DNA of 64,000 nucleotides. Origin: Antedon mediterranea. Lineage: Eukaryota > Echinodermata > Crinoidea > Comatulida > Antedonidae. The translations under genes and the position numbers were made by a program. Within the stretch, counting starts at the first letter, position 1. Every line of letters starts with the position of its first letter. The stretch spans positions 2,772,288-2,836,287 of the forward strand of contig NC_092676.1 in assembly GCF_964355755.1 (NCBI RefSeq). The letters run 5' to 3'. This document shows, in pieces, positions 49,334 through 60,982 of the stretch. The notes under the pieces were generated by a model. It saw only the letters and a program-made list of their open reading frames with translations. It did no database searches and was not told the DNA's origin.

Positions 49334-49734
49334 TTATAGTTTAAGAAGATTATTAACTATTATTAAGTTCCCAGTGTTTTGTTTGTATAAATATAACATA
49401 AAGGCCTATGTACTGGGTAGATCTACAAAAACCATATTAATTCATCTCTTCCTTTGGACAGTAGAACTAGTATTTCTGTGTGGTAGTATTATTCTTCAGT
49501 ATGTAAGTTCATGCAGTAATTAATTTGTTAACCACTGTCATGCTGTTAATGCTAAGTTGTAAACAAGGAAAGATTTCCAAGCAATTCCTAGATTTGATGT
49601 ATAAAACCAACTGAACAACATCAATGCAACTTCCGATACGGACACTCAACCTGGTTGAAATCTAGCACCTATTCAACATTACCTAGCTCTATGTACCTTT
49701 TGTGATAAAGCACTGTACAGTGATGCTCTAGATT

Positions 49735-49870
49735 GATAAACATGCTTGCTTACAAATTACAAGGGTTGGGTTCAAATCGTAGCTCTGTCAGAGACTACAT
49801 AATTGTTCTCATTGCCAGAAACAACCTATAAGCTTTCTAACAAGACTTAGTCTACATCTAAGCCTATATC
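49735..49870 (+). mobile_element. tRNA-derived SINE downstream of VPS18
   Basis: B box GGGTTCAAATC (49768-49778) with an A-box-like ATGCTTGCTTAC before it. The tail has AAGCTTTCTAACAAGACTTA, close to other SINEs of the window. Confidence 0.5.
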
Positions 49871-50904
49871 TCATAATTGGTGATTTAGGATATCTTGAAA
49901 CATACACAATAAGAAATTGTAAAATATGGGTATTGTTTAATACGCTGAATACAATGTGATTGATCACGTCATTAATATTACAATGTGTTTTTCATGTAAT
50001 ATACGTCAAGATAATTGTTGCATTATATGTATTGGGGTTGACCTAAATGGGATTTACAACCTGACCTGGATATAATATTTTATTTACAAAGGTCGTTAAT
50101 CATATAATTAGATTACTATTATTATTGCAAATATTAAATTATACTACAGGACAATAAAGTATACGGTATAATGAAGCTTTATCACTGATTTTTCTTTTAT
50201 ATTAAAGCTCAGATACAGGCATGAATTTTAAATATAATATTTGGTTAATTGTACATAAATCAAATATTTGTAATAGAAATCAAGACGAAAAAACATGACT
50301 TTCCCTTAATATGGTGAAAAACAAAATTTGGCAAAATTCTTCCATAAAAACCAGGAAGACTTTTTTTCAGTAGTTAGGTTGTTAACCTAATGTAATAACA
50401 TGTCTGGTGACTCCCTAGCAAGTGAAAAAAGATGGTGGATATACGGTGGATAATTTTTGCTATAGCATGAAAATAACAATTTGAAGTTGAATAAAAATAC
50501 CAGAAATGTAAAATTCAAGTTATATTACCTATATTTAGTCATCTGATAATATTTTTTACCACACTGTTTATTATTCATAGCTTTTTAAAATGCCTCTCTA
50601 TTTACAAAATGTGTGTACAAAAGAATAGAGATTTTACTGTGTAATTTGAACTATCCCCCCACTGATAAGAAAGTGCTTATTTTCAACAAGCTCCTGTAAC
50701 ACAAATAAAATCCCAAACATTTTGAAACATAGGGGAAACTATAGATCGATAATTATTGGAATGTATGCTCAATACAAATTTTTTGCCCGCACCTGGCCTT
50801 TAAAACCAAGTTAACTGATTTAAACAATAAAATTGAATCAACAACTATGGATCTATTCAACTATTCATCCAACAGCGAGCACAAACTCGCCAATTACAGG
50901 ATGA

Positions 50905-51050
50905 GATAAACTATTTTATAGTTTATCGTGCTTATAAGTCTCATTTGAGGTTTAGGGAGTGGAAAGTTACAGCCTACAACTCTGGCACAGGATTGAACCC
51001 TGGATCTTGGGATTGGAAGGCAAGTACGCTAACCACCAAGCTAAAACTCC
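50905..51050 (-). mobile_element. tRNA-derived SINE
   Basis: On the minus strand: A box TAGCTTGGTGGTTAG (51029-51043), B box GGGTTCAATCC (50990-51000), then CTTTCCACTCCCTAAACC and TCAAATGAGACTTATAAG. It is the best-preserved copy of the SINE family also seen at 452 and 26015. Confidence 0.7.
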
Positions 51051-51983
51051 ACTACTGTAAATTATTTTATCCCAATTAATTTTAGACTTTAGAATAAAAA
51101 AAGAAAATTCACTTACCTATAGATAGATATGATACATTTCGGGTATAGAGTATGTTGTTATGACAAGAGAGAATGTAAACCTCACAGCAATTTACTGAAA
51201 TAGATAATTTTAATAATTTTACGATAAAATTTAATTTGTGAGCAGCATAATAATTAATATTATCAAAGAATATATTCTTTGATATTATAAACTAACTTAC
51301 ATTCATTCACTCACTTGGAAACTACTAGAAAGATTTGGGCCCAGTAGGTCTACTCTCTGTAACTAGAAGGTGAATGTTTACTGACTGATACCAGTAGTAA
51401 AGGAGGCCTAGGCCCTAGCTAGGCCTAGATAGAGGGTGATAAACGTAATCAAATTGGCCATTCAAAAGTTGACAGTCAGTATATTTGGTGGGTCAGTTTG
51501 TGGTTATCTCTTTACAGGCAGGCATCAGGCATTAATACAATACCACATTTATCATGTAGGTCTGTGGCATCCAAGCACCTTTCATCCATCTAGACTTGCT
51601 AGGCCCCCAATACAGATCAACTTGTTTTATTAGGCCTAGCTTTATAAACAATAACATACCTATTCTGTACACAGTTTGGCAGTAATTGACAACATGGTAG
51701 TAGCCTTTAGCCTTTCCTTTTCTAGATTGGTCAACCACATCCCATATAAAACTGATTTTAATCAATAAATCAATCATTTAAAAAGAGATCCAGCACTCAG
51801 CAGTCACTCCATTTTGTACATAGTCTGCTAAATAGGCTGCTGCATGCACAACATAAACAGACAATCTCTGTGTTTTGATTGGTTAAATCTTTGATTTTGC
51901 ATATTGTGTCTGTCCACATGGTAATTCTAATCGGAATCAGAATTCAGTGGCTGCCAATATTTCAATAAAATATAGTATATCAA

Positions 51984-53067
51984 CAGGGCCGTAGCCAGGA
52001 TCTGTCAAGGGGAGGTTCGCACACTAAGTATTTGGGTCACCCCCACCCCCATACCTACCCCCCCCCCCCCCTGGGGTGGGGCCTGAGGCGAAGCAAATTT
52101 TGTTAAATGACACCCCTAGATGGCCGGAAAAGACACTCTCATGCAGCATGCTACCAATGAGCAAAATGATCGTACTTGGACTCATGGACTATTTAAACGA
52201 TAACATTTGTTGCCGTATGTTAGATGCGCGTGCTCTGTGCGGAACCGCCGATTGTTTGATCATTTACTCGATATTTTGTTTTGCGTTCAAGTTCAATGCG
52301 AACGTACGTCTAGGAGAAGCCCCGAAAAAAGCACACTGAGTGAAGGCAAATGCAATTCTTATTATAGCTCTATCTATAATATTTATTTACAGCAATTTGT
52401 TGAGGAAATTAAATATGCCAATGTAAATAGGTGATATTGATACATTTGAGTACGTATCGGCTGGTGGTCTAGAAAAAAATAATCGGATGCCATAATGTGA
52501 ACTACAGTACATAATACCATAGATATTATAGTGTAAAATATTAATATTCACTATAATCCTCTATGATACATTATACTTCATAGCCACACATAAATACTGA
52601 TGTATGTCGGAAGGCTATATACTTTATGCATGCTGCCTGACTGCCAGTGATCTAAACAATTGGTACGCAGTTGTCTGGCGGTGTCCTTTGTACGAATAGT
52701 TCGTCCCCCAGCTTGCTGTGAGACGCGTCAATATCATGTTACATGCAGGGACCAAACATTTATTTTTCATGTTAAAATCGGCAATTCATTTGCAACTCTT
52801 TACAGACTATATCGCTCGAAGTACGCTCATACAGGGAAGAAGGTACTGTATGAGTTATTCCGAACGAGTTTACGAATTTTTAAATTTACGAACAACTTTT
52901 TGTACTGTGGGGCACGTATTTGGACGATTTTCGGAGATGAGGGTGAGGTATTGGTCATGTCGGGGATGGAGGTTCGCAGTCGGTTAAGGGGGGTTCGCTG
53001 TAAAGGGGGTTCGCTGTAAAGGGGGGGTTCACCCGAACCATAAAAACCCCCCCTGGCTACGGGCCTG
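51984..53067. mobile_element. Non-autonomous DNA transposon with CAGGGCCGTAGCCAGG ends (1.08 kb)
   Basis: The left end CAGGGCCGTAGCCAGG and right end CCTGGCTACGGGCCTG are 16-bp inverted repeats with one mismatch, flanked by ATCAA at 51979-51983 and 53068-53072. G-rich subterminal tracts follow each end, and GGGGGTTCGCTGTAAA is repeated near the right end. Open frames inside (longest 119 codons at 52660-53019) show no recognisable transposase. The superfamily is undecided. Confidence 0.75.
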
Positions 53068-53339
53068 ATCAATATACAGTACAATATAATAATCACGCTA
53101 TACAGGTAAAAAAATTCTCTCTGATATTAGTATCTGTCCACACATTCTAGTGACTGTAGTGTTATTATGATCCATGCTAACCAGCACAGTATAGAAATTC
53201 CCTCACATATTAATGTCTGTCCACACATAACATTAATTAATATCACACATTTCCTCTTCAAAAGAAGCTCAAAGAAAAACATCCAATCCAATGAAGCTGA
53301 CACATATTTTTTATTACACTTTCATAATTGCATGAATAA

Positions 53340-53870
53340 ACACATGGAGGATTAAAATGTGTAATACACTGTTTACCATGATATACCAAAGTACAATGTG
53401 CTAATTAACACATGGAGGATTAAAATATGTAATACACATATACCAAAGCATAATGTCTTAATAGCATGATCTACATTATGCTACAAGTCTAAGTGGCATA
53501 CAGTAACGTAGTATTGTATAATGTAATAGTGTAGCATACAGTATATAAGGTATATACAGTGTGGCATACAATATCTAATGTTTTTTTTTTATTGCAGTAA
53601 GCCTACAGTGTGGCAGACAATGTCTTATGCAGCATACTGCAATAGGCCTACATAGTAGCATAAAGGATCTAGTGTAGCATGCCGTAATAGGTCTACAGTA
53701 CAGCATAGTACTTAATGTAGCATGCTGCAGTATGCCTACAGTGTAGCATACATTATATAATGTAGCATAATGTAGTAAGGCCTACAATGTAGCATATAGT
53801 ATCTTATGTAGCAAAGTACACACACTCACACATGTCCATGCTACCTGTAGCAATATGTAGCATGTATAGC
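53340..53870. repeat. Degenerate tandem repeats (about 68 bp, then about 60 bp)
   Basis: ACACATGGAGGATTAAAAT plus GTAATACAC and ATATACCAAAG is duplicated at 53340-53460. From 53520 onward TAGCATACAGTATCTAATGT and AGTAGGCCTACAGTGTAGCA words repeat loosely to about 53870. No coding sequence was seen. Confidence 0.65.
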
Positions 53871-54439
53871 AAGCAAACATTTTACTACTCCTACAACTTT
53901 TAATCGACTGCTACTTAACACTATACATGGTAAACACATTTGCAATACACAATTTGTTATGTACTATAACCCAATCAAATCACCCCCATTGACACTCCCC
54001 TCCTATCAATTGCTCTTGCAAAGCAAATATAAAAAAAAAGATATTTAATTTAAAAAATAAAATTATTCGCACCAGTTGTTCAACTAACAAATGCTGACTT
54101 CGGTAAAATTATACAACAATAGTAACCAAATCTAACAAGTTATTACAATTTAATTGTAAAAGGTAATATTGCACATAATTAACAGCGATAACGATCAAAT
54201 ACAAGAGAAATTTAAACTGCATATATATTTTAACATTTTTTATATCAGATTTCATAAACAATAAAGTTGCACATAGATACTAATAGTACTTAATCAGGGG
54301 AGGTAATTAAAGCATGAATGGATAAGAAAAGATTAGCATGACTATGGATTAGGAGAGATAGCAGGATTTGGAATGGGATACACAAAGATTAGCATGAACT
54401 TGGAATTCGATAATTAATGATTAGCATGTACTCTACTGT

Positions 54440-54960
54440 ATATGAATTAGGATTAGCAAAGAATAATATTTATTTGGATTAGGATAAGCAAATATTAGCA
54501 TGTATTTGGATTAGGATAAGCAAAGATTAGCATGTATTTGGATTAGGATAAGCAAAGATTAGCATGTATTTGGATTAGGATAAGCAAAGATTAGCATGTA
54601 TTTTGATTAGGATAAACAAAGATTAATATGTATTTTGATTAGGATAAGCAAATATTAGCATGTATTTGGATTAGGATAAGCAAAGATTAGTATGCATTTG
54701 GATTAGGATAAGCAAAGATTAGTATGTATTTGGATTAGGATAAGAAATATTAGCATGGATTTGGATTAGGATAAGCAAGGATTAGCATGTATTTGGATTA
54801 GGATAAGCAAAGATTAGCATGTATTTGGATTAGGATAAGCAAAGATTAGCATGTATTTGGATTAGAATAAGCAAAGATTAGCATGTATTTGGATTAGGAT
54901 AAGCATGTATTTGGATTAGAGGATAGGCAATTTGGATTGTGAAAATAAATATTAGCATGA
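54440..54960. repeat. 32-bp minisatellite (GATTAGCATGTATTTG)
   Basis: About 16 units of GGATTAGGATAAGCAAAGATT and AGCATGTATTT, with AAATATT/AAAGATT and AGCATG/AGTATG variants. Confidence 0.9.
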
Positions 54961-55231
54961 ATTTGGATTAGGAAAGATCAGCAGTCATTTTCTACCCTCT
55001 GATGAGCATAGAAGCAAGCTACTCAATATACAAATTATTCATGTTTGAAATATACATAAATATTCCATGTCACAGTGGAATTTTATACTTTGATGATTTT
55101 GCCTTTTTTTGATATTTTAGACAGACAAAAAAACATCATCATGTAGAATATTCAAATAAAACACATTTCTTAAATCTTTAAACATTCATAACATATATTA
55201 GAAATATGCAGGAGAGGAATATGCATGTCAT

Positions 55232-55290
55232 ATGCAAATTAGGCAATATGCAAATTAGGTAATATGCAAATTAGGTAATATGCATTGATT
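55232..55290 (+). repeat. 16-bp repeat carrying octamer motifs (ATGCAAAT)
   Basis: ATGCAAAT occurs at 55232-55239, 55248-55255 and 55264-55271, exactly 16 bp apart, followed by ATGCATTG at 55280. ATGCAAAT is the POU-factor octamer. It may simply be a short minisatellite. Confidence 0.6.
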
Positions 55291-55299
55291 ACAATCAAT

Positions 55300-58200
55300 T
55301 GAATGGTTTTGAATATGCAAAATATTAATTTATATCATGAATATTCAGTAATAATATCCCATACTCTAAGTTACAATGAATACATAAATATAAATATTCA
55401 TAAATTATTAAATTTAACATCAATTATTTTATAATGTATGAATATTCATAATATACAGATTTAAAAAAAAAAATTACTGAATATTTATTACATTGAACAG
55501 AAAGATAGATAAAAATAACTACTTATTTCAAATTTAAGGAATATAAAATTATTACATATCTTTTTTTTATTTGAGTAATAATATTTGAGAAAAAAAAATA
55601 TCTGCGATTAAAAATAAAGAGGATTTAGAATAATGAATTTTTAAAAACATATATCAATCAAGTATATCAAGTATTGAATGCAATAAAATATAGCTTATAC
55701 TTAGTGAGTCTCATTAAAAACTCAAACATGACAGATTTACGTATTATGTCCAGAAACATTGTGTAATTTGTTTGAGTTTCAGCAACAGACATACAGCCAG
55801 ACAGACAGTTAATGATAATAAAACTAGGGCAAGGGGAGTTGTCAGTCATAGAAGATAATAATATGTGCACTATATTATATCATTGGATATTTTACGCATA
55901 AAAAAAAAAAAATGTCACCGTAATCTGTATTACAGCTTCAAGCATTAATGCTGCAGAAGTATTTAAACATTATCTTGTTTTTTAAAAGATAACATGAACT
56001 TGATAGTAAACACACACATTTGGATATTCCTAACAACTACCACATATTCTTACAAACAGATATTTATTTAATATATTTACTTGTACTATTAACTACTAGT
56101 AAAAAAGAACATGGAATGATAATATTATAATGAATAAATATATTACAACGAACTTTTATGTGGTCTTATTTCGTTCTTATCATAAATATTGCAATCGTCG
56201 TATCATACCGACAACAAATCCATAATCAGATGCCAATTAGAATTTCTGATAATCCGCAGATGTAGCTTGTCTGAATTTTATCAAAATACATATAATACTG
56301 GTTTAAATAGGAAGGCAAGAATAATGTACTTGTATATAAAACATCCTAAAATATTTAGAATTAAAAGCTAAAGTTCCGAGTAACTTTAGCATCAACAATA
56401 AGCGACATCTAGTATAGTTTGATTGTACCTTTTAACATTTAAATTAATATTATCCAGAGAGGATAGCATTATCAACAACAATTTTAATATTTTAAAGTTT
56501 AAAACTAGTAGGCCTACTACTATAACATTACAATACACAAACACCAAACATTAAATAACAAGAAACAGACGAAGTTCAGAACGAGATCTTAAACTACTTT
56601 TTTTTTTTAGAATTTAGTTTTAAGTTTGGAATTGGTTGGAAACACTAGAAGTAGTAATATATATTTTTAGCTGATTTCATGACACGACAGTGATATAATC
56701 ATAAGTAAAACATTTAGATAAGATTACTTTTTTAAACACTAATGCATTTTTTCAGTTTTTAATAAGTTTGTAATTGGTATGCAATATTAGAATGATAAAT
56801 ACAGTCCTTCAATATAGAAGTTATAAACATTCCTCTTATAATATGGAATAAAACAAGTTCATAATATTCAGTAAGTTAAGTAGTCATGAATCCCACATAT
56901 TACCAGTTAGGGGGTAATAATATTGTACAACCTTATATAAGATTCTGATTCTACATTTTGGTCATAGAACTGCAAAACTCCAATAACAATTGTGAAGTGT
57001 AAATGGAAAAATTTGACTATATATATATGTATTCTATTTACCAGATATATTTTACTACCAAGAGAGTAATAACATTTCTACAGACTTTTTTAGGTAGTAA
57101 ATGCTGATAATGTTAAAATCCATCTTATATCCTTCATATAAGGCATTCATTCATTTGAAGCACCATAAGTTTATATCAACGACGTCAGTAGCATGATGCT
57201 ATAGGCTTACGACAGACAAGCAAAACACTAAAAGGTGATTTAACACTATCTATATCAGCTATAGATACAGGAGCACCATCATCAAAGTATGTCAAAGGTC
57301 AAACAGGGGCATGAAAAGTTTACAAGAATTATCAGGAAAATTAATTATAGTACAGTGATATACAGTATATGTCAAATTAGCATATGACAACAATTTTAGC
57401 TTCATTTTGATGTAAAGTACATTTAGCATTTACAGCAATTTTGATTATACAGATTACGCTCAATTTGAATCATGATGCGAATATTAAATTTCTTCACTAA
57501 GAAGATGAGTTCCCAAATGCTTAAAATAAATTATTCAACAGTATAATATATTGAGTATAATATTCAGAACAACCTGGCAACTTGAATAATTCAAAACTTG
57601 CCTAATGTGACAATTTGAGAAGTTCAAGGGGAATTTTAATGCCACCGGTCATAAAACAAATTACTTCTTTATCTTTTATTATTGCTTGTTCAATGAAACA
57701 ATAATATAAAACAATTTTTGAATAATTTAAAATGGGCACAGTACTGATAACAATTGCTTTTTAGAAACAATATATTTTTTACAGCTTTTTTTGAACAGTT
57801 AGATTAATAAATATAATTGTATTTAATGATAATATAGTTAAAATCCAGTATTAGCGTGAAATAACCTATCTATCAGTACTACATCAACAAACACATCTAT
57901 TTAAGATATTCAATTCAAACACACAGTCATATAATTTAAAAAAACAATTACAAAAATGTATTTTTTAAAATGCTTTATGAGAAGCAAAGGAGTTGTGCAC
58001 ATGCGGTATACATAAGTCAATTTAAAAAAAGCTTTTTTTTTTCACAAAACACAAATTTTGACATGTACAGCTATGTTAGAATTAAAAGTGGGTTTTATAT
58101 TTACACAGAAAAAAATTTGGTTTATCGTTTATTTTAAGACCAGCTTAAATACCTTTTAAAATTTGCAATTTGTTTATGAGTAATGATTAGTGTACACAGA

Positions 58201-58830
58201 ATATGTTTCCATTTTCCACTCGCACTAAAACTATATTCTACCCAATTTAATAGACAATCATTTTGTGGTAAATTATGAGGAATCATTAGAGGTTAAAGGT
58301 TAAAGTTCAAAGGATTATATATTGGCACAGTATATTATTCAAAACACTATTCTAAAACTTATGTTCTTCCATAAGTTTAAAATCTTATTAATTTATTTAT
58401 TTGCATTCTTTGTCCAGTTTAATTAAGTTTACCTTTTTTAAGCTTATAATAAATTATATGTAACATAAATGGATATATAAATAAGTTTAGCATAACAAAG
58501 AACAGAAAATAGAACATAATGTAAGGCAATTTGAATTAAATGCACTTGGGACAAAGTATAAGTTAAGATAAAACATAAAAGTTAAATGTTTACAGCCCTG
58601 TATCTTATATTTTCCTTCCTCTTTGGTGGTTTAGTCATTTGCACCTTTATAAACAGAGAGTACCTCAAATGGGGAAGTAGGTACAACGGTCGTCATACCA
58701 AAAGATAGAAAGGGATTTACTAAAGTAGGGATATCACAGAGGTTGGTGTACACAAGTGATTCTAGTAGATGGTAGAGAAGATGCACATATAAATGACTGC
58801 CGTGCATTAACATCACACAAGAGAATGGCA
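55300..58830. other. Intergenic AT-rich region, no gene seen
   Basis: Both strands were read. Only short chance frames were found, without conserved protein or splice context. There is no named repeat apart from simple A/T runs. Part of it could be ADAR 3' UTR if that is very long. Confidence 0.4.
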
Positions 58831-58834
58831 TGGT

Positions 58835-59150
58835 ACTGTGATGACTTCAGTGGGATCACTGACATCATCAAAGAGGATGGCAGCATACATGTTACATCAT
58901 TCAGTGGTACCACTGACATCAAAGAGGATGGCAGCAGTCACACTACTGTGGTGACTAGTGGTATACTGACAACATAGAGGATGGCAGCAGTCATGCTACG
59001 GTGGTGACATCAGTGGTATCACTGACGTCAAAGAGAATGGCAGCATACATGCTACAGTGGTGACTTCAGTGGTATCACTGACATCATAAAAGAGGATTGC
59101 AGCAGTCATGTTACAGTGGTATACTGACATCATAGAGGATGGAAGCAGAC
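58835..59150. repeat. Tandem repeat of about 60-66 bp, about 5-6 units
   Basis: Units contain TCAGTGGTATCACTGACATC, AAAGAGGATGGCAGCAG and TCATGCTACAGTGGTGAC. The inner GTGGTATCAC is a near-palindrome. It is more GC-rich than its flanks. Confidence 0.85.
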
Positions 59151-60357
59151 AAGCACAGGACAAAATGACGACAAACACAAATGATACTGATATCACACAA
59201 AAGGACACAAGATGGCAAATATGGGATTGTCTCTTTCACACAATATGGCAACTATGGAATTCATCTCTTTCAAACAGCTTTTCAATTAACCTTTTACTCA
59301 TCATCATCATCAAACATCAAATGGCATTTAAAGTATTTCTTAACATTAACTAGATGGCATCGCAGTGCAATTTGCAAGCAGTACCAATAACAAACTATTG
59401 GTATGGTGTGTTCATTCTATATTACAAAATGATTACTTAGTTCTTATCAACAGACAATGCACGATTTTAAAGCGTTACTCTACAGTAATATTATACATAC
59501 ACACCAATTGTGGTTAACTTTCACCAGATGCGGTAACACTTGCAGTAGGTGTAAATAGTTTCAGATTCATTAGAACAGGAAGAACCCTGTTTTAAAGAAT
59601 TAGCATCTATTTACAAGTAACTTTCAACAATACAGCATCAAGTGAAAGTCTGCCTTTAAACGTCTCCTACTAAACGTACCACTGATTGTAATGGCCTAGG
59701 CTATATGATGTTCACATGCCTAATATTTAGTCGCATCGTTCAACACCAAGGCTATTCGATTTTGGCCAATTCATATTATTTTTAAACATCTGAGAAGTTA
59801 TTGCACTATCCACTATTAATGGAATTCATTTTTTCATTGTCGAATCATTCTGAGGCATTGGTTTGAAACATTAATTACCGTAACCGTGTGAATCTCACTC
59901 TGCTATTAATTGGGGGTGGTTTCAAATTACTTATAGCTGTTTCTTCTAGCATTCTCTATATCCCTTCTAATTATTCAAAAAACACATTTAACCGTCAAAC
60001 ACATTTAACCGTCAGCTATCCTGTTTTAAAGATACCCTTTAATATTGAGAGGTAAGCTCAGGCCTTATCACAACATTTTTTTACTGTAAGAGTCAAAACT
60101 TCAAAAAGTTCCCTTTAAATTTGTGAGCTCTATATTGAAATCTCATTTCTTTCTTCACACAATTACGGTAAAGTTTCCTAACCAAATTATCATTTCTTAT
60201 ATAATACTGTCCTGTTAATTACGATACAAGTTTCAAGTAATAGTTGGATCTTAAGTTTACAAACCTTAATAATCCTCTATTTTTGTAGCGTACCAAGTAT
60301 CTTTACCGTGTAACTAGGAATGTGCCACAAACAAACATACATTTATTATATTTTCAG
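59151..60357. other. Intergenic or ADAR 3' UTR, no gene seen
   Basis: No exon was recognised. On the minus strand AATAAA occurs within ATAATAAATG near 60341-60350, a possible ADAR polyadenylation signal about 640 nt after its stop codon. Confidence 0.35.
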
Positions 60358-60536
60358 TGTTGTTCCACAAAGTGAACAAATTGAACCAAGATGAGAACAA
60401 TCTTCCAAAGTCAGCATTTCAAGCAGGAATAGAGCAGCTTTGGAGTGCCTTTGAAGCAGTTGAAACAAGCTCTTATCGCAAGATTGTGGGCAGCCTAGCC
60501 AGGCAAGCTGGTCTTACTACAAGAACTTGTGCCTAG
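60358..60536 (+). CDS. Unrecognised coding-like terminal exon
   Basis: After acceptor TTATATTTTCAG an open frame (two bases, then 58 codons and TAG) reads LFHKVNKLNQDENNLPKSAF, continues QAGIEQLWSAFEAVETSSYR and ends GLTTRTCA. Composition is close to that of true exons here and well below the AT content of the flanks. It has no start codon, so it would be the last exon of a plus-strand gene or a fragment of a mobile element. I found no partner exon upstream and recognise no family. It lies 447 bp beyond the ADAR stop, on the opposite strand. Confidence 0.35.
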
Positions 60537-60982
60537 CAGAAGGCACTTTCCAAGCAGATTATCCAAACAAACTACAAGAGTAGTTCTGTCTGGAAGTCAT
60601 AGCCTAGCTCAAATTTCACTTCCCAACATGTCACATTACTTGATCTTCTGACTTCATCCACTTATCCTCACCATTAGAAACATATCCACTTGCTTTTTGA
60701 TCTCTTCTTTTTAAACAACACATTCTTTTGTAAATTTCTACCGGGGGTCTTCTACAAAATGTGGATGGTTTGGAGTGACAACATTTTATAACAATGGTTT
60801 GATACCACTATACTTTTATCCAGGTGCAAAAGATCCGCAGCAGATGTTGCTTCTCCTTTTCTTCTTTCTCTTAAACGTAACTTTTCAAGGGGTCTGCGAT
60901 GTTAAATCCAAAAAATCATATGAAATTAATATACTTTCAAAGAAAATTTAGCAATATAAGTTTACAAAGGTGGGGCGTAAAC

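Noticed and set aside
52660-53019. 119-codon frame inside the 51984-53067 element
   Set aside because: No transposase-like motifs, and the frame runs into the G-rich terminal repeats; treated as chance.
58631-59353. Short frames on both strands over the 58.8-59.15 kb repeat
   Set aside because: Repeat-derived, without start context, splice sites or conserved protein.
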